A stretch of DNA of 32,740 nt from Candidatus Rokuibacteriota bacterium (GTDB lineage Bacteria > Methylomirabilota > Methylomirabilia > Rokubacteriales > CSP1-6), in contig QHSA01000164.1 of assembly GCA_003220315.1 (NCBI GenBank), positions 1 to 32,740 of the forward strand, given 5' to 3'. Position numbers and translations under genes: made by a program. Every line of letters begins with the position of its first letter. Position 1 is the first letter of the stretch. Positions 24,362 to 32,736 of the stretch are shown piece after piece. The notes beneath the pieces were generated by a model. It saw nothing but the letters and a program-made list of their open reading frames with translations, did no database searches and was not told the DNA's origin.

Positions 24362-25405
24362 GTGTGGGACCTGCTCCGGCCCGGGCTCGCGTTCGTCGCC
24401 GCCACGGTGATGGCGCTGGTGCTCCGCGCCGTCCTGCTCTCCCTGCTCCGGCGCGGGGCCCGACCGCCGAACGGCTGGGCCTCACTCGGCCAGGCCATCC
24501 GGCTGCCGTCGATGCTCTGGTCCATCGTGCTCGGCCTCTGGGTGGCCATCGCGATCGCCGGCGAGACCGAGCGTATGTCGCGGCGTCTGTCCCAGCAGCT
24601 CGGCCTCGTCCTCGAGGTCGCGATCATCCTGTCCGTGACCATCACCGTCGCCGGCGTCGTCAGCACGCTCATCGAGCACGCGAGCGAGCGGCGGGCGCTC
24701 GGCGGCCCCGTCACCGGGCTCGGCCAAGCCGTCGCGCGCGGCGTCGTCTTCGCCGTCGGCCTGCTCGTGCTGCTCGACGCGCTCGGCATCCAGATCACGC
24801 CGATCCTGACCGCCCTCGGCGTCGGCGGCCTCGCCGTGGCGCTCGCGCTCCAGGACACGCTCTCGAACCTCTTCGCGGGCGCCCACCTCCTCGCCGACAA
24901 GCCGATCCGCGTCGGCGACTACGTGAAGATCGCGGACACGGTCGAAGGGTACGTCGTGGACATCGGCTGGCGCTCCACGCGTGTCCGCATGCTCCAGAAC
25001 ACGGTCGTCGTCGTGCCGAACAAGAAAGTCGCCGAGTCGATCATTACCAACTACGACTTGCCCGAGCCGCGCCTGTCGCTCTCGATTCCGGTGAGCGTGA
25101 GCTATCGGAGCGAGCCGGACCACGTCGAGCGCGTGCTCGTCGACGAGGCGACCAAGGCCGCGGGGAAGATCCCCGGGCTCCTCGCCGAGCCCGCGCCCTT
25201 CACCCGCCTCATCCCCGGGTTCGGCGAGTCGTCGCTCGATTTCACGCTGACCTGCCAGATCGCGTCGTTCGTGGACCAGTATCTCGTCCAGCACGAGCTG
25301 AGGAAGCGCCTCCTGCGCCGCCTGCGCGCGGAGGGGATCGAGATTCCCTACCCGGTCAGGACGGTGGAGTTGCGCCAGCCGGGCGCGGGCTCGGCGCCGG
25401 GGTGA
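24362..25405 (+). CDS. mechanosensitive ion channel, MscS family
   Basis: The start is GTG at 24362 with GGAG five bases upstream. The 347-aa protein has four membrane segments (about residues 5-25, 48-68, 82-104 and 118-140). The pore helix and beta domain of MscS follow: ITPILTALGVGGLAVALALQ, then DTLSNLFAG, and DYVKIADTVEGYVVDIGWRSTRV. VVVPNKKVAESIITNY precedes a C-terminal alpha/beta domain. It opens under membrane tension to release solutes on osmotic downshock. The Ala/Gly-rich pore helix is intact. The last residues are Pro/Gly-rich. It converges on the MFS gene at 25436 across 30 bases without an obvious terminator. Confidence 0.92.
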   Translation: MWDLLRPGLAFVAATVMALVLRAVLLSLLRRGARPPNGWASLGQAIRLPSMLWSIVLGLWVAIAIAGETERMSRRLSQQLGLVLEVAIILSVTITVAGVVSTLIEHASERRALGGPVTGLGQAVARGVVFAVGLLVLLDALGIQITPILTALGVGGLAVALALQDTLSNLFAGAHLLADKPIRVGDYVKIADTVEGYVVDIGWRSTRVRMLQNTVVVVPNKKVAESIITNYDLPEPRLSLSIPVSVSYRSEPDHVERVLVDEATKAAGKIPGLLAEPAPFTRLIPGFGESSLDFTLTCQIASFVDQYLVQHELRKRLLRRLRAEGIEIPYPVRTVELRQPGAGSAPG

Positions 25406-25435
25406 GGAAGGAGCGGGCCCGGGTGAGGAACGCCG

Positions 25436-26653
25436 CTACCCGAGGCGCGGGTGCTCGCGGACGAGCGCCAGGACCAGGAGCCCGACCGCCATCGTGAGCG
25501 CCAAGCCGAGCCACGGCCCGCGGTCGCCGCCCGCCCACTCGACGCACGCGCCGAAGACCGGTGGGCCGAGCGTGACGCCGAGCGAGGAGACCGCAAGGCC
25601 GAGGCCCACGGCGGTGGTGGCGGCGCGGGGGCCCGCCAGCTCAGCCATCAGCGTGTGCTGGACGCCGTTCCAGCCGATCCCGAAGAAGCCGAAGACGACC
25701 GCGAGCGGTACCAGCCAGCGCGCGGGCGACGCCGGCCCTGTGAACGCGATCGCGATCGAGCAGAGCGTCGAGCCGCAGCCGGCGATCGTGAGTGGCGTAC
25801 GGCGCCGGCCCCCGAACGTCCGGTCGGAGAGGACGCCGAACGCGATGCGGCCCAGCACGCCGCCGGCCTGAGCGAGCGCGAGATAGCGGCTCGCCGCGAG
25901 CAGCCCGAGGCCGACGACGTCCTGGAGGTAGAGCGCGAGGAACGCCATCCACACGGTCTGCATCGCGGCGAAGACCAGCGTGGCGAGGGCGACGAGCCAG
26001 AGGTCGCGCGTGAGGAGCACCGCCCGGACGGGGCCACGCTCGCCTGGCGCGCGCCGCGCGAGCGCGTCGCCGGGCGGGTCGCGGTAGATCAGCGCGCACG
26101 CGGCGGCGCAGACGACGATGAGGAGCGCGGCGACGACGACCGCGCGCCGCCAGCCCAGGCGGAGCGCGAGCATGGGAACGATCGCCGCGCCCAGCATGCC
26201 GCCGAACGGCAGCCCCACCTGCTTGAGCCCGACCACCGTCGCGCGCCGCCGGGGCGGGAACCACGACATCGCCGCGGTGGTGGACGCGGGGTTGAGCGTG
26301 CCGTAGCCGACCCCCGCCGCGACCATCAGCGCGATGAAGACGGTATACGAGGGCGCCGTGCTCGCGGCGAGGAGCCCCGCGGCGATCAGCGCCTGGCCGA
26401 GGACGAGCATCTTCGCCGTGCCCCAGCGGTCGGCGAGCACTCCCGCGAAGAGCGACATGGCGACGGGACCCAGGTAGTAGGCGGGGAGGAACGAGCCTGC
26501 CTGCGTGAGCGTGAGGCCGAGGTCCGCTTGGATCAGCGACGCGATCGCGGGGATCCCGAGCGGCCCGATGTTGGCGACGGTCTGCGCCAGCACGATGAAC
26601 GTGAGGATCACCCAGCGCCGGGCCGCCGGGTCGGCGTTCAGCGCGCGGGTCAC
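25436..26653 (-). CDS. MFS transporter
   Basis: The 405-aa protein has about twelve membrane helices. The loop 2-3 motif is GVLADRWGTAKML, and the second-half counterpart is FGVLSDRTFGGRRRTPL. The N-terminal helix contains LAQTVANIGPLGIPAIASLIQ. The family cannot be narrowed beyond a general anion/drug-type MFS carrier. Start GTG 26653 overlaps the TGA of kdsB (GTGA), so it is the last gene of the aldolase-LLM-kdsB operon. A role in exporting or importing a metabolite of that operon is inferred only from position. Confidence 0.87.
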   Translation of the reverse strand: MTRALNADPAARRWVILTFIVLAQTVANIGPLGIPAIASLIQADLGLTLTQAGSFLPAYYLGPVAMSLFAGVLADRWGTAKMLVLGQALIAAGLLAASTAPSYTVFIALMVAAGVGYGTLNPASTTAAMSWFPPRRRATVVGLKQVGLPFGGMLGAAIVPMLALRLGWRRAVVVAALLIVVCAAACALIYRDPPGDALARRAPGERGPVRAVLLTRDLWLVALATLVFAAMQTVWMAFLALYLQDVVGLGLLAASRYLALAQAGGVLGRIAFGVLSDRTFGGRRRTPLTIAGCGSTLCSIAIAFTGPASPARWLVPLAVVFGFFGIGWNGVQHTLMAELAGPRAATTAVGLGLAVSSLGVTLGPPVFGACVEWAGGDRGPWLGLALTMAVGLLVLALVREHPRLG

Positions 26654-27390
26654 GAGCGGCGGGGTACCAGGCGGGCTTCGGCGGCGCGAAGGTCGGCCTC
26701 CGTGTCCACGCCGATCGTGGGCTCGTCGGTCTCGAGGACCACGATCGGGACGCCGTGCTCAAGGAAGCGGAGCTGCTCGAGCTTCTCGGCTTGCTCGAGC
26801 GGCGAGGGTGGCAGGCGATGGAACGCCTCGAGCGCCGCGCGCGTGTAGGCGTAGAGGCCGACGTGCTTGAAGCGGGGGACGCCGCGGGCATCGCGGTCGT
26901 AGGGGACCGGGTACTTCGAGAAGTAGAGCGCGTGGCCGTCGGCGGCGCAGACGACCTTGTTCACGGCCGGGTTGTCCGCCTCCTCCGGGCGGAGGCGGAT
27001 CTTGAGGGTCGCCACCTGCGTGTCCGCCCGCTCGCGGAACGGGTCCAGGAGCCGCGCGATGTGGCTCGGCGTGACGAAGGGTTCGTCGCCCTGGACGTTG
27101 ACGTAGACGTCGGCGGCGCGCGACTGGGCGACCTCCCAGACACGGTCGGTGCCGGACGGATGGTCGGCCGACGTCAGGATCGCGGGGACCCCGTGCCGCG
27201 CGCAGGCCTGGACGACCTCGTCGGCGTCGGTCGCCACGAGCACCTCGGCGAGGTCCGGCGAGCGCCGGGCCGCCTCCCAGACGTGGACGACCAGGGGCTT
27301 GCCCGCGATGTCGCGCAGCACCTTGCGCGGCAGGCGCGTGGAGCCGAGGCGCGCGGGGACGACGCCGAGGGCCGTGAGGCGCCGACTCAC
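26650..27390 (-). CDS. kdsB: 3-deoxy-manno-octulosonate cytidylyltransferase
   Basis: With the GTG at 27390, supported by GGAGG five bases upstream, the product has 246 aa, the usual KdsB size. A longer GTG start at 27414 would overlap the upstream gene. VVPARLGSTRLPRKVL (about residues 10-25) is the nucleotide-binding loop, TSADHPSGTDRVWE and VNVQGDEPF carry the metal and CTP contacts, and the C-terminal half has FKHVGLYAYTR. It activates KDO as CMP-KDO for lipid A core synthesis in the cytoplasm, evidence for a Gram-negative outer membrane with LPS. No other KDO gene is in the window. Confidence 0.93.
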   Translation of the reverse strand: MSRRLTALGVVPARLGSTRLPRKVLRDIAGKPLVVHVWEAARRSPDLAEVLVATDADEVVQACARHGVPAILTSADHPSGTDRVWEVAQSRAADVYVNVQGDEPFVTPSHIARLLDPFRERADTQVATLKIRLRPEEADNPAVNKVVCAADGHALYFSKYPVPYDRDARGVPRFKHVGLYAYTRAALEAFHRLPPSPLEQAEKLEQLRFLEHGVPIVVLETDEPTIGVDTEADLRAAEARLVPRRS

Positions 27391-27400
27391 GAGCCCTCCC

Positions 27401-28396
27401 TCACGGAAAGGCACGTAGCGTGCGGTGGAGCGCGGCCCGCGCGTCGGGCGGCGCGAACGGCACGATCACCGGCTGCGTCAGCCCGGCGCGGGCGAACTCG
27501 GTGATGCGAGCGCGACAGACGGCCTCGTCGCCGACCACGCCGAGGCCGTCGAGGAAGCGCGGCGAGACCCGCTTGACCGCGCCCCCCCGGTCGCCCGCCT
27601 TCCAGGCGGTGGTCACGGCGTCCACCTCGTCCCCGAACCCGGCCGACCGGAAGAAACTCGCGTAGGCGTCCACGCTCGCGTAGCCGGTGATCTCGCGCGC
27701 CAGCGCCTCGCGCGCCGTCGTGGGGTCGTCGGTGACACACGTGCGGACGAACGACGCGATCTCGAAGCCGTCGAGCGCTCGCCCCGCCCGCCGCGCGCCG
27801 GCCTCCAGATGCTTGATCGAGGCCGGCACGGTCTCGGGCGGGATCCAGTTGAGCACGACGCCGTCCGCGATCTCGCCCGCGAGCTCCAGCATCCCGGGGC
27901 CGAGCGCGGCGAGGACGACGCGGACGGGCTTCTCGGGAGGCGGCGCCGTCATCCGGAAGTTCTTCACGTGGTAGAACGTGCCCTCGAAATTCACGCGCTC
28001 GCCGGACGCCGCCAGGCGGATGATCTGGACGGCCTCGCGGATCTGCCGCAGCGAGTTCCCGAAGGGGAGCCCGTGCCAGTCAGAGACGATCGCGCGGCTC
28101 GAGAGGCCGAGCCCGAGGGCGACACGCCCCGGTGCCACGTGGCCGAGGCTCGCGGCGGAGACTCCCAGGACCACGGGCGTGCGGGTCTGGACGGGGATGA
28201 CCGCCGAGCCCACGTGGATCCGCTCGGTGTGAGACGCGATGAGCGTCATGAGGCTGATCGCGTCGTACCCCGAGGACTCACCCACCCACGCGGTGTGGTA
28301 GCCGCGCGCCTCGGCCTCGCGCGCGACGGCGACGAACTCCGCGACGGGGCGCGTGGCGAAGGGGGAGAGGACGATGCCGAGCCGCGGCGGGCTCAC
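27401..28396 (-). CDS. LLM-class (luciferase-like) F420/flavin-dependent oxidoreductase
   Basis: The GTG at 28396 overlaps the TGA of the aldolase gene (GTGA) and gives 331 aa; the much longer open frame upstream is a shifted reading of other genes. The protein opens with RLGIVLSPFATRPVAEFVAVAREAE and has AWVGES, ERIHVGSAV, and GRVALGLGLSSRAIVSDWHG in the phosphate-binding region. These are typical of the bacterial luciferase-like TIM-barrel family that uses F420 or FMN. The substrate is unknown. It is located between an HpcH/HpaI aldolase and kdsB, ten bases before the kdsB start. Confidence 0.88.
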   Translation of the reverse strand: MSPPRLGIVLSPFATRPVAEFVAVAREAEARGYHTAWVGESSGYDAISLMTLIASHTERIHVGSAVIPVQTRTPVVLGVSAASLGHVAPGRVALGLGLSSRAIVSDWHGLPFGNSLRQIREAVQIIRLAASGERVNFEGTFYHVKNFRMTAPPPEKPVRVVLAALGPGMLELAGEIADGVVLNWIPPETVPASIKHLEAGARRAGRALDGFEIASFVRTCVTDDPTTAREALAREITGYASVDAYASFFRSAGFGDEVDAVTTAWKAGDRGGAVKRVSPRFLDGLGVVGDEAVCRARITEFARAGLTQPVIVPFAPPDARAALHRTLRAFP

Positions 28397-29166
28397 GCGT
28401 CGGTCTTGACGGCGTCGCGCGCGGCCTTCGCCGCCCCGAGGAGGAAGCGCTGGTCGTTCACCATCCCGACGAGCCTCCAGCCTTCGCGGATGCGCCGGTT
28501 GACGGTCTCGGGCTTGAGGCTGTGGATACCGGCGGCGACCCCGTGGCGTCGGGCCGCGGCGAGGACCGTCTGCATCGCCGCCTCGAACTCGGGATACGGC
28601 GGCTCGAGCGAGGGCTGGAGGCCCGCCGATGCGCACCAGTCGTTCGGTCCGACGTAGCAGGCGTCGATGCCGGGGACGGAGAGGATCGCGTCGATGTTCG
28701 CCACGGCGTCCACGTGCTCGATCTGGGCGATGACGAGGATCTCGTCGTTCGCGCGCCGGAAGTAGGTCGGCGCGTCGGTCTTGAACGAGAGCGCGAAGCG
28801 CCCGGCGCCGAGGCTTCGCACGCCCTCGGGCGGGTACTTGCACGCCCGGACGAGCAGCTCCGCTTCTTCGCGCGTGCGAACGTTCGGCGCGAGCACACCC
28901 CAGGCGCCGGCGTCGAGCACCCGCTTGACGTTCGCTTCGTCGAGCGCGTGGACGCGGACGAGCGGCGCGCACGGATAACGGGTGATCGTCGCGAACATCG
29001 TCGCCAGCGTCGCCAGGTCGATGGGCCCGTGCTCGGTGTCCACGAGGAGCCAGTCGAAGCCGACCGACGCCATCAGCTCGGCCACCAGCGGATCGCCGAA
29101 GTTCAGGAGGCTGCCGAAGCACGCCTTGCCGGCGGCGAGCCGCTGCTTCACGTGGTTGGGCGTCAT
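28393..29166 (-). CDS. HpcH/HpaI-family aldolase
   Basis: The ATG at 29166 gives 257 aa, the family length; an upstream in-frame start at 29277 would cross the divergent gene. Motifs are GSLLNFGDPLVAELMASVGFD, LVDTEHGPID with the catalytic-region His, VRVHALDEANVKRVLDAGA, and the metal ligands Glu in IAQIEH and Asp in YVGPND. Class II aldolases of this family cleave or form 2-oxo-3-deoxy acids such as 4-hydroxy-2-oxoheptanedioate or 2-keto-3-deoxy-rhamnonate to pyruvate and an aldehyde. The precise substrate is not readable. First gene of a four-gene operon. Confidence 0.9.
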   Translation of the reverse strand: MTPNHVKQRLAAGKACFGSLLNFGDPLVAELMASVGFDWLLVDTEHGPIDLATLATMFATITRYPCAPLVRVHALDEANVKRVLDAGAWGVLAPNVRTREEAELLVRACKYPPEGVRSLGAGRFALSFKTDAPTYFRRANDEILVIAQIEHVDAVANIDAILSVPGIDACYVGPNDWCASAGLQPSLEPPYPEFEAAMQTVLAAARRHGVAAGIHSLKPETVNRRIREGWRLVGMVNDQRFLLGAAKAARDAVKTDA

Positions 29167-29174
29167 TGGACGGC

Positions 29175-29180
29175 AGTATA
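29175..29180 (-). promoter_or_regulatory. -10 box for the aldolase operon, nearly leaderless
   Basis: TATACT on the minus strand lies only eight bases before the ATG at 29166; a transcript starting at the usual distance would have almost no 5' leader. No convincing -35 and no ribosome site are seen (upstream bases CTGCCGTCCA). Confidence 0.4.
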
Positions 29181-29191
29181 GCGCGGGAGAC

Positions 29192-29220
29192 TTGCCGCCG
29201 GTCGAGCCGTGCGCTAGGCT
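29192..29220 (+). promoter_or_regulatory. probable promoter for the divergent LLM gene
   Basis: TTGCCG (29192-29197), 17 bases, TAGGCT (29215-29220), 35 bases before the GTG at 29255. It is back to back with the aldolase -10 box in an 88-base divergent gap. Confidence 0.4.
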
Positions 29221-29254
29221 CGCCGACCATGAACACCCGAAGGGGGATGCGCCC

Positions 29255-30160
29255 GTGAGAGCCGGGATCTCGCTCACGAGCCGTCACGCGGTGAAGGACC
29301 CGCGTCAGGGCGCGCGCTGGATGATCGAGCGCGCGCGGGCGGCCTGGGAGGCGGGGCTCGACTCGCTCTTCCTCGGCGACCATCACGCGACCGCCGTGCC
29401 CTACTACCAGAACGTCCCCATGCTCGGGCGACTGCTCGCCGAGTGGGGAGACAGGCCCGCCGGCTGCCTCTTCCTCCTGCCGCTCTGGAATCCGGTCCTC
29501 GTGGCGGAGCAGGTGGGGACGCTGGCGGCGCTCGCGCGGGGACGCTTCATCCTCCAGTGCGGCCTCGGCGACGACGAGAGCCAGTTCGCCGCGATGGGCG
29601 CGCGCCTGACGACGCGCCCGTCGGCGTTCGAGGAATCGCTCTCGATCATCCGCCGGCTCCTCGCGGGCGAGGTCGTGTCGTCGTCCGGGCGCTTCGCCGT
29701 CAGGGACGCGCGGGTCGCGCCGACGCCGTCGGAGCCGGTCGAGGTCTGGATCGGCGCCAGCGCGGAGGTCTCCATCGATCGCGCCGCGCGCCTCGGCGAT
29801 GGCTGGCTCGCTTCGCCCGGACTCTCGTTCGACGAGGCGCGCCGCCAGGCCGCATACTACCGCGAGCGCTGCGCCGTCTATCGCCGCACGCCGTCGGCGG
29901 TCGCGATCCGTCGCGACGTCTACGTCGGCGAGTCTCCGGGCGAGGCCAAGGCGGTCCTCGAAGCCGCGCTCGCCCGCGGATACCGCGGGTTCGGTGGGGA
30001 GGCGCTCGTTGCGGGTTCGGTGGACGAGGTCGTCGAGCGTCTCCGAGCGCTCGGGGCGATGGGCTACACCGACGTCATCGTCCGCCATCTCACCGACGAG
30101 CCGTCCGAGGTCCTCGGATCGCTCGCGCGTCTTCGACGCGTGCGGGCGGCGGTTCGTTAA
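29255..30160 (+). CDS. LLM-class (luciferase-like) F420/flavin-dependent oxidoreductase
   Basis: The GTG at 29255 with GGGGG about ten bases upstream gives 301 aa. The frame is open further upstream, but that part is antisense to the aldolase gene. Features are SLFLGDHHATA, PLWNPVLVAEQVGTLAALARGRF, LQCGLGDDESQFAAMG and VWIGASAEVSIDRAARLGDGWL, which are luciferase-like monooxygenase/F420-reductase hallmarks. It is clearly of the same superfamily as the protein at 27401 but not a close copy. Transcribed divergently from the aldolase operon; the two may share regulation. Followed by a hairpin terminator. Confidence 0.87.
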   Translation: MRAGISLTSRHAVKDPRQGARWMIERARAAWEAGLDSLFLGDHHATAVPYYQNVPMLGRLLAEWGDRPAGCLFLLPLWNPVLVAEQVGTLAALARGRFILQCGLGDDESQFAAMGARLTTRPSAFEESLSIIRRLLAGEVVSSSGRFAVRDARVAPTPSEPVEVWIGASAEVSIDRAARLGDGWLASPGLSFDEARRQAAYYRERCAVYRRTPSAVAIRRDVYVGESPGEAKAVLEAALARGYRGFGGEALVAGSVDEVVERLRALGAMGYTDVIVRHLTDEPSEVLGSLARLRRVRAAVR

Positions 30161-30166
30161 AACCTT

Positions 30167-30189
30167 GGAGGGGGGCTTCGCCCCCCTTC
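30167..30189 (+). terminator. GC hairpin after the LLM gene
   Basis: GGGGGGC (30170-30176), loop TTC, GCCCCCC (30180-30186) form a perfect stem extended by A-T, a G-T wobble and G-C pairs. It begins seven bases after the TAA. No T run follows; on the minus strand the AAGG flanks are equally non-canonical. Confidence 0.6.
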
Positions 30190-30213
30190 CGAAACCTCCC
30201 CCTTGGATCGGTT

Positions 30214-30232
30214 GCGCGGGCGAAGCCCGCGC
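30214..30232. repeat. second perfect hairpin, GCGCGGGC-GAA-GCCCGCGC
   Basis: An 8-bp perfect stem with a GAA loop, 27 bases after the first hairpin and about 60 bases before fabI. With the first hairpin and the CCTTGG repeats around it, it looks like a composite intergenic element rather than a single terminator. Confidence 0.6.
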
Positions 30233-30291
30233 TCGAAGCACGGTAACTCGACGCGCTGATAGCCGTATCATGAGTCCCGGAGGTCGCGCGT

Positions 30292-31065
30292 ATGGGTCTG
30301 CTCGACGGCAGAACCGGGATCGTCTTCGGTGTCGCCAACAAGCGCTCCATCGCCTGGGCGATCGCCCAAGCGCTCGCGGGCGCCGGGATGCGTCTGGCGT
30401 TCACCTACCAGGGTGACCGCCTCAGGGAGAACGTCGAGGCGCTGGCCGGGACGCTGCCTGGCTCGGTGATCTACCCCTGTGACGTCGCGTCGGACGGCGA
30501 GATCGGCGCTGTCTTCGCCGGCGTCGCGCGCGACCTCGGGCGCCTCGACACGCTCGTCCACTCGGTGGCGTTCGCCCAGCGTGAGGACCTCGAGGGCGAC
30601 TTCGTGGCGACCTCGCGCGAGGGGTTCCGCGTGGCCCACGACGTCTCCGCGTACTCGCTCGTCGGGCTCGTGCGCGCGGCGATGCCGCTGCTCGAGAAGT
30701 CGGAGCACGGGTCGGTGATCGCGATGACGTACCTCGGCGCCGAGCGCGTCGCCGCCGGCTACAACGTCATGGGCGTGGCCAAGGCCTCGCTCGAGGCCAC
30801 CGTCCGTTACCTCGCGGCGAGCCTCGGCCCGAAGGGGGTCCGTGTCAACGCGATCTCGGCCGGTCCCGTCAACACGCTGGCCGCGCGCGGGATCCGTGGC
30901 TTCACCGAGATGCTCACGCATCACGCGGAGAGGGCGCCCCTGCGCCGCAACGTCGAGCTGCGCGAGGTCGGCGACACCGCGCTCTTCCTGGCCTCCCGCA
31001 TGGCCTCGGGCATCACGGGCGAGGTCATCTACGTGGACTGCGGCTACAGCATCATGGCGGTGTAG
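30292..31065 (+). CDS. fabI: enoyl-[acyl-carrier-protein] reductase (NADH), FabI
   Basis: The 257-aa length and layout match FabI. The cofactor segment is GIVFGVANKRSIAWAIAQAL, with the FabI-type Gly-x5-Ser-Ile spacing. The active site contains TYLGAERVAAGYNVMGVAKA with Tyr147, Tyr157 and Lys164 in the positions of the E. coli catalytic Tyr and Lys. The C-terminus has SGITGEVIYVDCGYSIM. It reduces trans-2-enoyl-ACP in the last step of each fatty acid elongation cycle and is the target of triclosan and isoniazid-type inhibitors in other bacteria. GGAGG lies about seven bases upstream of the ATG. The stop codon is immediately followed by the hutU ATG. Confidence 0.94.
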   Translation: MGLLDGRTGIVFGVANKRSIAWAIAQALAGAGMRLAFTYQGDRLRENVEALAGTLPGSVIYPCDVASDGEIGAVFAGVARDLGRLDTLVHSVAFAQREDLEGDFVATSREGFRVAHDVSAYSLVGLVRAAMPLLEKSEHGSVIAMTYLGAERVAAGYNVMGVAKASLEATVRYLAASLGPKGVRVNAISAGPVNTLAARGIRGFTEMLTHHAERAPLRRNVELREVGDTALFLASRMASGITGEVIYVDCGYSIMAV

Positions 31066-32736
31066 ATGAGCGCCCCCAGGGGCCGTCCCGCCGAGCCGAT
31101 CAGGGCGCCGCGTGGGGCCGCGATCTCGTGCAAGGGCTGGGCGCAAGAGGCGGCGCTCCGGATGCTCATGAATAACCTCGACCCCGACGTCGCCGAGCGC
31201 TGGGAGGACCTCGTCGTCTACGGCGGCTCGGGCAAGGCCGCGCGGAGCTGGGAGGCCTACCACACGATCGTCGCGACGCTCCGGCGGCTCGAGGGCGACG
31301 AGACGCTGCTGATCCAGTCGGGGAAGCCGGTCGGCGTCTTCACGACGTCCCCCGACGCACCGCGCGTCCTGATCGCCAACGCCATGCTCGTCCCCGCGTG
31401 GGGCGACTGGGAGCATTTCCGGCGCTACGAGGCGATGGGGCTCACGATGTACGGCCAGATGACGGCCGGCTCGTGGATCTACATCGGGACGCAGGGGATC
31501 CTCCAGGGCACCTACGAGACGTTCGGCGCGTGCGCGCGGAAGCACTTCGGCGGAACGCTCGCCGGACGCCTTGTGCTCTCCGCGGGGCTCGGGGGGATGG
31601 GCGGGGCCCAGCCGCTCGCCGTGACGCTGAACGAGGGTGTCGGGCTCTTCGTCGAGGTCGATCGCGGCCGGATCGAGCGGCGGCTGCGCCTCCGCTACGT
31701 CGACCGGATGACCGCCTCCATCGACGAGGCCCTCGGCTGGGCGGAGGAGGCACGCGCGAAGCGCACACCGCTCTCGATCGCGGTCCACGGCAACGCCGCG
31801 GAGGTGCACCCCGAACTGGCGAGCCGCGGGGTCCGCTTCGACGTCGTCACCGACCAGACCTCGGCCCACGACATGCTGAACGGCTACATCCCCGCGGGGC
31901 TCTCGGTCGAGGCCGCGGCCGAGCTCCGCGCGCGCGATCCCGAAGCATACCTCGCGCGCGCCTACGCCTCGCTCGCCGAGCACATGCGCGCGATGCTCGA
32001 GCTCCAGAAGCGCGGCGCGATCCTCTTCGACTACGGCAACAACGTCAGACGCGAGGCCGAGAACGCCGGCGTGACCGACTTCGCCTACCCCGGCTTCGTG
32101 CCTGCCTTCATCCGCCCACTCTTCTGCGAGGGCCAGGGACCGTTCCGCTGGGTCGCGCTCTCGGGTGACCCCGAGGACATCTACGCCACCGACGGCGCCC
32201 TCATCGACGCGTTCCGAGACAACACGCACCTGGTCCGCTGGCTCCGTCTCGCGCACGAGCGGGTTCACTTCCAGGGGTTGCCCGCCCGCATCTGCTGGCT
32301 CGGCTACGGCGATCGGGTGAAGGCGGGACGGATCTTCAACGATCTGGTCGCGTCCGGGCGGGTGAGGGCCCCGATCGTGATCGGCCGCGACCACCTCGAC
32401 TCGGGCTCGGTCGCCTCGCCGAATCGCGAGACGGAGTCGATGCGCGACGGCTCGGACGCGATCGCCGACTGGCCGATCCTCAACGCCCTCGTGAACACGG
32501 CGGCGGGCGCGACGTGGGTCTCCGTCCACCACGGCGGCGGCGTCGGCATCGGCTACTCGATCCACGCGGGCATGGTCGTCGTCGCCGACGGCAGCGCGGA
32601 CGCGGCGCGCCGGCTCGAGCGCGTGCTGACGACCGACCCGGGCACCGGCATCATGCGCCACGCCGACGCGGGCTACGCGGAGGCGATCGCCGCGGCCCGG
32701 CGCCACCGCCTCGACCTGCCCGGGATCACGGCGTGA
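31066..32736 (+). CDS. hutU: urocanate hydratase
   Basis: The 556-aa protein is full length for urocanase. [21 protein letters not shown] opens the enzyme, and [14 protein letters not shown] follows. The NAD+-binding Rossmann core reads [12 protein letters not shown], then FDYGNN, and the signature [16 protein letters not shown] holds the conserved active-site Cys. [17 protein letters not shown] is near the end. It converts urocanate to 4-imidazolone-5-propionate, the second step of histidine breakdown, using tightly bound NAD+ as electrophile. The ATG directly abuts the fabI TAG with no gap. Partner genes hutH, hutI and hutG, if present, would lie to the right of the window or elsewhere. Confidence 0.95.
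   Translation: MSAPRGRPAEPIRAPRGAAISCKGWAQEAALRMLMNNLDPDVAERWEDLVVYGGSGKAARSWEAYHTIVATLRRLEGDETLLIQSGKPVGVFTTSPDAPRVLIANAMLVPAWGDWEHFRRYEAMGLTMYGQMTAGSWIYIGTQGILQGTYETFGACARKHFGGTLAGRLVLSAGLGGMGGAQPLAVTLNEGVGLFVEVDRGRIERRLRLRYVDRMTASIDEALGWAEEARAKRTPLSIAVHGNAAEVHPELASRGVRFDVVTDQTSAHDMLNGYIPAGLSVEAAAELRARDPEAYLARAYASLAEHMRAMLELQKRGAILFDYGNNVRREAENAGVTDFAYPGFVPAFIRPLFCEGQGPFRWVALSGDPEDIYATDGALIDAFRDNTHLVRWLRLAHERVHFQGLPARICWLGYGDRVKAGRIFNDLVASGRVRAPIVIGRDHLDSGSVASPNRETESMRDGSDAIADWPILNALVNTAAGATWVSVHHGGGVGIGYSIHAGMVVVADGSADAARRLERVLTTDPGTGIMRHADAGYAEAIAAARRHRLDLPGITA

Noticed and set aside
25406-25435. Terminator between mscS and the convergent MFS gene
   Set aside because: Only a short CGGGCCCG palindrome and a GGGTGAGGAA echo are present; too weak to call.
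27401-30271. 956-codon frame that looks like a giant LLM fusion
   Set aside because: Only the last 331 codons are LLM-like; the rest is a shifted or antisense reading of the aldolase and the divergent LLM gene. The GTGA overlap at 28393-28396 gives the real start.
30268-32706. 812-codon open frame on the minus strand across fabI and hutU
   Set aside because: It is antisense to two full-length, well-conserved genes; the translation is Arg/Asp/Val-rich low-complexity sequence typical of GC-rich shadow frames.
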